Origin: Chalciporus piperatus
Taxonomy: Eukaryota > Basidiomycota > Agaricomycetes > Boletales > Boletaceae
DNA length: 14,453 bases
Direction: 5' to 3'
NCBI GenBank assembly: GCA_038093975.1
Contig: JBBPTG010000423.1
Coordinates: forward strand, 1-14,453
The translations under genes were made by a program, and so were the position numbers. A model generated the notes under the pieces. It was not told where the DNA came from, did no database searches, and was given only the letters and a program-made list of their open reading frames with translations. Below, piece by piece: positions 9,290 to 14,453 of the stretch (positions are counted from its first letter, which is position 1; each line of letters opens with the position of its first letter).

Positions 9290-11969
9290 ATGGCTGCAGA
9301 CCAGGGCAATAATGCACTGACCCCAAGCCAACTCGCTGCCAAAAAGCGGTTGGCCAAGAAAACGGGGGTGGCAACAGCGACACCTATTGGCAATTCAGAC
9401 ACGGTGCCCGCTGACGAGCCACCGGGTGACCAGACTGCGAACGAAGCTGAGGGTACACGTCAGTACAGTTATCAATGATGACTTGAACATCATTCTCACC
9501 TTTGACTCTGATTTCAGGCCCTCAACGCAAGGCAAAGTCTGCTGCAAATGAAAACAAAGGTTCGTTACCCCAGTTCGAGAACAGTGAGATATTTGATACT
9601 AGGCAACACTTACCATCCGTCTAGTGTGGAATGCGGACCGTGGCCCTCGTAAAAGGGCAGCAACCACCTCTGGCGAACTTGAAGCATTAGCACTACACAA
9701 GCCGAAGACCAAACATAGGCGCCAGGCCCAGGGCGAGGACTCCGAGTCGAGCGTCACTGTGAAATCAAAAGTCGGCAATCCCAGCGAAAACGATGGTGGA
9801 GGTTAGTCACCCGTTAACTAAGGGTGTTGATGACTTACCTGTTCAAGTTGAGGACAAACTTCAAGTTGAAAGAAGAACCGGCGACCAAAACTTGACTCGG
9901 AAGAAGTCTGCCACGAGGAAGCAGCAAGGTGTGTACATAGATGATTACAGCATCGCCGCTTCGAATCTGACGCCACCGGACCTTCACCTCATTATTGGCT
10001 GCAACCGTCCGTCGTTGCTTCTGCTGGCATGTCAGCAGAGAAACTCCAAGTCAAGCATCACGTGCAGATCAAGGATGTCAGCAAACTCAAGAAGGGGGGA
10101 CTCACTCAAGTTTCCATAGGGGCAACTGAAGACTCCGACATTGAAGATAGTCTCCCGGACGAACACGAGAGTCACCGTGACAACATGTCGGAGAGAGCTT
10201 CTGACGAGAGCAGTAGCGAGAGCGAGTCGGAGGATGAGCTACTCAAACCGCTGAGCAGAAACCCTCACCGACTCAAGCAGAAGCTCGCGACTGAGGTGAG
10301 CAGACTATCACGATGCGACAGCAAGTGACTGAACCATAGTAACCTGCCATCTTCAGATCCCTTCTGTCAAGACTACCGGTAGCATGAAGAACAACAAAAA
10401 AGCCCCAACTGATGGGGTAAATGGTACTGCGAACCGCAACAATGGGAAGGTTAGGCAGACGAGTGCTGACTCGAAGATCCCCTGGGCTAACGGCAAACTT
10501 GACCAGAAATCCTCACGCAAGATGGAGGAACGTCGTGCGTTGGAGGTAAGCTTACGGTTCTCATACGGCTCATTCTAATCCACCATCCAGCAACCCCAGG
10601 TAATCGAAGATTCAGATGTCGACATGCAAGTTGTCGAAGATGGTCATAGTAGTAAGTTGCATTGTGGTTTGAACATCACGATCCTGATGTTCCATCAAAT
10701 AGCGGGCATGACTCAGAGCATCAAGTCCGAGCAGGTCGACAGTAACCTGCAACTAGCCGCTCAGCGGGACTCAGAGGGCCTCGGACACGATATGGATGAT
10801 AAAAGGCTGCCTGTCTTCTCAAGTCGTAATCAACCTTGGCACCCGATAACTGATCTTGTTTTAGAGGGGAAAAAACCTGTGTCGCTGAAGGCACAGCCTG
10901 CCCACATTCAGAGTGTCATTCAAGCTGGCATAACTATATTCCTGAAGGAGATCATGTTCGAGTGCGCCCTCCCCGAGTACGCAGAGAAGCGCAAAACGGC
11001 AATCAAGGCACTGTATGATGCCGCGAGGGAGCTCGGCCAGAATGAGGTTGCCTACCGTCTTCGTTGGGAACCTGACTATGGGCAGCGTCTCGCGGTGATT
11101 GTAAGTGATCGAGCGGATACGAAACTGATCGCTAACTAGTTTCTCAATGCCAGCCCGAGGGACGCTTGTCCACTTTCCTTCTGAACATGAAGAGAACAGC
11201 CTTGTCGATCGTGGTTGCCGAGTATGGATTGCACAAGGGATGTGGGGCGATGGTAACGGACTTACTGTGTGATGATTGCTTTATCTATCCCCTGAAGGCC
11301 AAGGTACGTTGTATATATTGGGGACAGTGTCAATAATACTGACAATGATAAATTTACGAAAGAAGGTTCCCATCCGACACCAGCCGTTCAGTCACCCCGC
11401 AATCCTGGAGATGTTACGCACAGTTGTATTCAATGGCAGTGCTACCTCGTTCGGTGTTCGCTTCCGTGACCATTTTGTTTCCATCCTGGATGACCCGGAG
11501 CGCAATGAACCTGAGCTCCCGTCGGGTTTAGTGGCCTTAATGGCAACCATGGTAAGTCTGGGCCATCAGATTTGATCCGTTCTCTTATTTTATACCAGGT
11601 ATATTCCGTTCTAACGGAATGGCTCTCTGGGAAAGGGCCAGACCCCGACAAGATATCCTTCCGCTGGGACCATCATATCAGCGCTTTTACAAGATTCGAG
11701 CGCTTCATGTCCACCATCTTTAGTGCGGATCCCAAACTCGGTCCATTGAAATACCACACCTTAATGGCACAACTCTATCATGATGTTAGGTGAGCTTCGA
11801 ATGAGCTCGACCTCGAGTTGGGTACATTAACTAATGTTATGGTTGTGTCCGCGTCAGTGACACTAGTGCGGAGAACACAGACGGAGCAACGGCCACGGAC
11901 CATATGAAGACATTCAGGTACCTTGACTTCGAAAGTATGCCGACTAGCAGCAATTCGATGGCTGAGTGA
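9290..11969 (+). CDS. DUF6532-domain protein carried inside the Plavaka element
   Basis: Twelve exons: 9290-9452, 9518-9559, 9625-9801, 9848-9928, 10036-10295, 10357-10545, 10591-10651, 10703-11100, 11154-11303, 11366-11551, 11599-11789 and 11858-11969. They total 2010 bp (669 aa) with all phases consistent. The first ~320 residues are charged and low-complexity, with basic clusters (KKRLAKK, PRKRAA, KTKHRR) that could serve nuclear localisation and an ESESEDE acid patch. Residues ~385-630 match what I recall of DUF6532: a helical start, an IYPLKAKVP-like segment, PFSHPAILEMLRTVVF, a GLVALMAT segment, EWLSGKGPD and LMAQLYHD near the end. DUF6532 is common in Agaricomycetes and has no known function. 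The gene is intact, lies between the transposase and the right terminal repeat, and is oriented away from the transposase. The 107-nt intron before exon 5 is the least certain junction. The start at 9290 is the first ATG of the frame; an upstream TTG is unlikely. Confidence 0.85.
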
Positions 11970-12070
11970 TTCGAATGGATGTATTCCAGCTAAATAATGT
12001 CACTCGAAATGTACACATTTGCATGAAATTCTCTTGAATTGTGGGGGGACTTATTTTATTGAGTACATTC
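11970..12070. other. Subterminal region between DUF6532 stop and right terminal repeat
   Basis: AT-rich stretch that must hold the 3' end signals of the DUF6532 gene. TAAATAATG near 11992 and TTATTTTATT near 12052 are weak candidates for polyadenylation signals. No subterminal repeat array was recognised. Confidence 0.35.
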
Positions 12071-12130
12071 CTCGAATGTGATAAAATGTATACAATTTCG
12101 GACAATTGTGCCAGGAGGTTTTTCCTGATG
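12071..12130 (-). repeat. Right terminal inverted repeat of the Plavaka element
   Basis: Ends ...GGAGGTTTTTCCTGATG at 12130 and mirrors 2664-2723, with five mismatches in 60 bp. The right 354-bp flank copy starts at the next base. Confidence 0.9.
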
Positions 12131-12484
12131 AAGGAAATAAACATACGTAGCTCAGAAACGTAAAGACGTGAGTCCCTGCAGCAGAACATCTGGCATACGT
12201 GCGTCCATCTAGGTCGATAGTGATGGTGTCGTCTCTAATACATCTCGCCATTGAAGGCGTCATCATTCCAGTCGTTCTTATCAATATAATCTCGTTAGCT
12301 TGCGTCATAACATGATATGCACACTTACCAATACCGATAATTCTTTCTTATATGCCTGGCTCGAATGTATTAGCGAGAGAAATGAAAGGATTAACATACT
12401 CACATCTCTTTGTGCGGCGCTGAGCTGGTCCCAGTACGCTCGGAACTCTTCCCTCGTTCCCCTTTCGTTCACCTGTTTAACCCA
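12131..12484. repeat. Right copy of the 354-bp direct repeat flanking the transposon
   Basis: Same orientation as 2310-2663 and identical except at 12169. This copy is continuous with the intact 602-aa gene and includes its last exons, stop (12235-12237) and ~105 bp of downstream sequence. The g at 12130 also matches 2309, but it belongs to the transposon terminus here. Confidence 0.93.
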
Positions 12485-14384
12485 ACGCCATCCGCAAAGG
12501 TTGCTGAACACATGGACGTCAGTAGGAGGATACGTCAGATGGAATTTCTTACTATGCAGTCTTGGTATTCCCTGGCCGGAACTTGCGCTTTGGGCCCTCT
12601 TTCGTGCGCTTTCCTTCGCCCTCGGGGTCCTTCTTGGTATCAACTCCTTTGGCTGACACTGGTATGGGCGGCAAGACTGGTGTCTTGATGTTGAGTGAAG
12701 ACTTCGAGGGCGCTCCACTGACAAACATGTCAGCATACATACGAGATATGCTGTGTTACTTACAGTGGGTTGAGTATAGTAATAGTGCCAAGGTCTTCGT
12801 TTGACGTGGGAGCGATCATGAGGGAAGTCGAACTGGCACTGGCAATTGCAGGCGGCAATTCGATGTTTCTGTTCTCAGTCGAAGTACTTGCAGGCGACGA
12901 GCCCTCTGCTGTGATGGGAGTTGAATCGATCGTTTCCGAGCCTTGGGGAGAGTTGCCATCCTCGGTGATGGAAGGAGTCAAAGCGAGAGCTTGCGATGGA
13001 TAGCCGCTGTCGGTCGTGGGCGGTGTTGAAGCGATCATTTCCGAGCCTTGGGGAGAGTTGCCATCCTCGGTGATGGGGGGAGTTGAAGAGAGAGCTGGCG
13101 ATGGACAGCCGCTGTCGGTCGTGGGCGGTGTTGAAGCGATCGTTGGCGACGAGAATCCGCTCTCGGAGATGGGAGGAGTCGAAGGGATCGTTGGCGATGC
13201 ACAGCCGCTCGCGGTCGTCGAAGGGATCGAAGGGATCGAAGGGATCGAAGTGATCGTTGGCGACGAGAATCCGCTCTCAGGTATGCGGTCGCTCGTGCTC
13301 GTAGAGGGGATCGAAGCGATCGTTGGTGTAGTGGGAGTGGATATACCTTCCTTTGAGTCTAGGTCCATAATGATGAGATCCTCAAGAATACGTTCGTCGA
13401 AAACTGAATGGAGTCAACACACGATGTCCATCGAGGTAGACCGCTTACCTTTCAGTTTCTTTTCCCGTCCTTCTGACTTGAGTCCGCCCTTGGATTTACG
13501 CTTTTTATTGCCACGGTTCGACTCGCCCTCGCCGTCGGATTCCAAGTCGTCCTCTTCCTTGACCATTTTCAGATTGCCCTGCTCATCCAGGTTCTTTCGT
13601 ACCCAGTTCGGATAGTCGAGGGAACAGATGTAGTCGAGCTTCCAATCATTTTCGCCCAGGGTGAGGAATGCGTAAGTCTTGTACATATTCTCCAAAACGT
13701 AGTCCCGTGCGGTTAAGGTAGCCTTGGTCCAAGTTCTCGGCGCCAGCTTGCGAAGTCCAAGATCTCGCCATATCGCGCGCAGCCTCAAGCGAAGCGATCG
13801 AAGAGTTGCCTTTGAGATTTGAATACCTTTCGAGTCTTCGATACACGCAAACTTCCATCCCTTGTTGCTCAAGGCCTCGGCCGACTGGGCATATGCGGCG
13901 AAATCCGCTTGGAGCCAGAAGCGTACATTCGGGTACTGCGCAGACTGGGGCAATTCGTTACTGGTGTTGGTTTTTAATCCTGTAGACAACTTGTCGAACA
14001 AGGCTCTGACGTAAAGGCTTTCAGAGATATGATAAGTAGCAAAAATAGGACACGTACTGGAGGGTATCGCGTTCGGTTGTAGTTTTGGCCAATTGCAATT
14101 CGAGTGCTTTACATTGATCTTTCAGGCACGCTATCTCCTGCATGTATGCGCCCTAATAGTGGAGATAAGTTGATGACTTCAACCACTCAAAATAAACTTA
14201 CCTGTGACAGCGTGTGATGGTGATTAGGTACTGAGAATATGGGGTTGCTGTGTCCGGGTACCTCGTTGTCATCTGAAATGAAGCCAGCAGGAATGACACT
14301 ATAGCCGAGCGAGTGAGTATTAGTAGAGTAAGAAGGGTTTACACGATTAAAAGCAGAGAAGTCAAAGGTATTTGAAGTGTTCAT
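12235..14384 (-). CDS. Agaricomycete protein of unknown function (WK...YPxW domain), host gene next to the transposon
   Basis: Eight exons: 14202-14384, 14058-14152, 13449-14005, 12764-13403, 12553-12717, 12404-12503, 12329-12355 (27 bp) and 12235-12276. They sum to 1809 bp (602 aa) and every phase matches. Residues ~62-95 form a short coiled-coil-like helix. Residues ~105-235 form a conserved-looking globular domain with FWLQADFAAY, an arginine-rich helix (LRSLRLRLRAIWRDLG), WTKAT and NDWKLD...LDYPNW. I recall this pattern from a large family of uncharacterised Agaricomycete proteins. A Lys-rich stretch follows, then a Ser/Thr/Pro-rich repeat region (exon 4), a basic segment and a short C-terminal region, W-x2-LSAAQRDAYKKEL, faintly like the end of an HMG box. 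The last intron uses a CTAAC branch and ATAAG acceptor; another acceptor 14 nt earlier would extend the C-terminus. Function unknown; nuclear role is only a guess. Confidence 0.8.
12929..13138 (-). repeat. 105-bp tandem repeat within exon 4 of the 602-aa gene
   Basis: The block starting with TCGTTTCCGAGCCTTGGGG near 12930 recurs 105 bp later (12931 aligns with 13036) with few differences. It encodes 35-residue Ser/Thr/Pro-rich units containing NSPQGSE and STPPTTDSG. Beyond it, shorter related units and a run of GGGATCGAA nonamers (about 13218-13250, encoding IPS repeats) continue to ~13330. All unit lengths are multiples of three. Confidence 0.8.
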
Positions 14385-14453
14385 TTTGACTGAAGCAGCG
14401 AAATATGTACAGGAAGGATGAGTATGTAGCCAAAGTGTACATGGAAGGGTACG
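14385..14453 (-). other. Upstream flank of the 602-aa gene (window edge)
   Basis: 69 bp lie before the ATG at 14384. There is no clear TATA box or pyrimidine tract, so the promoter probably extends beyond the window. Confidence 0.3.

Larger units (their letters stand above)
2664..12130 (-). mobile_element. Plavaka-type (EnSpm/CACTA-related) DNA transposon, 9.47 kb, with nested insertion
   Basis: It is bounded by terminal inverted repeats at 2664-2723 and 12071-12130, matching at 55 of 60 positions and beginning CATCAGGAAAAACCTCC. Inside are a Plavaka transposase gene on the minus strand and a complete DUF6532 gene on the plus strand, transcribed away from each other. The whole element is flanked directly by 354-bp direct repeats of host sequence (2310-2663 and 12131-12484) rather than a short target duplication. 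The element contains a secondary 2854-bp insertion at 3309-6162 that splits the transposase. Without that insert and its duplicated CT the element would be about 6.6 kb. Boundaries come from the inverted repeats and from the breakpoints of the direct repeat, which agree to the base. Confidence 0.88.

Noticed and set aside
12131..12308. Longer C-terminus of the 602-aa gene in another frame (IRDDTITIDLDGRTYARC...)
   Set aside because: It needs a 38-nt intron with a poor branch site. The 52-nt intron with CTAAC and ATAAG gives a short clean end and an in-frame total. It remains a minor alternative.
2310..12484. LTR retrotransposon with 354-bp terminal repeats
   Set aside because: The repeats contain exons of the neighbouring gene, no TG...CA ends, primer site or polypurine tract were seen, and the inside has inverted repeats and a DNA transposase.
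12300..12804. Plus-strand open frames opposite exons 5-6 of the 602-aa gene
   Set aside because: Antisense shadows; no splice sites or motifs, and the minus-strand exons are consistent in phase.
14292..14337. A 44-nt GTAAAC...TATAG intron inside exon 1 of the 602-aa gene
   Set aside because: Removing it puts the frame into a stop after about ten codons, whereas reading through gives a total that fits all later phases.

Overview
The window looks like the genome of an Agaricomycete (mushroom-forming basidiomycete lineage). Genes are intron-dense, with mostly 40-65 nt GT-AG introns, often with CTAAC or CTGAC branch sites. The protein families are ones I know from that group: a Plavaka-type (EnSpm/CACTA-related) transposase, a DUF6532 protein, an HNH-like protein and a lineage-specific protein of unknown function. 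I rebuilt four gene models by hand. All four close in frame: 390, about 1052 (when the insertion is disregarded), 669 and 602 aa. No tRNA, rRNA or CRISPR was seen.

Layout. 1-154: no gene seen. 155-1572 (-): five-exon HNH-like gene ending in an acidic repeat tail. 1573-2309: no convincing gene. 2310-2663: duplicated 3' end of the gene at the far right. 2664-12130: a 9.47-kb Plavaka-type transposon with about 60-bp inverted repeats starting CATCAGG. It carries a transposase gene (-, 9001 to 2826) and a divergently transcribed 12-exon DUF6532 gene (+, 9290-11969). 3309-6162: a second element nested in the last transposase exon. It has long inverted CAGT-rich arms, two internal tandem-repeat arrays, no gene, termini that also begin CATCAG, and a 2-bp CT target duplication. 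12131-12484: second copy of the 354-bp duplication, contiguous with the intact eight-exon gene at 12235-14384 (-). 14385-14453: upstream flank.

How it fits together. A Plavaka element landed just downstream of the 602-aa host gene. Instead of the usual 2-3 bp duplication, 354 bp of host sequence (the gene's last exons and 3' flank) is repeated on both sides, differing at one base. The host gene stayed whole next to the right end and a truncated copy sits at the left end. Later, a non-autonomous foldback-like element with the same six terminal bases split the transposase gene. The transposase frame is otherwise undamaged on both sides of the insert, so the disabling event looks recent. The DUF6532 gene lies wholly inside the element, about 290 bp from the transposase start and 161 bp from the right end. 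This makes it a candidate accessory gene of the transposon.
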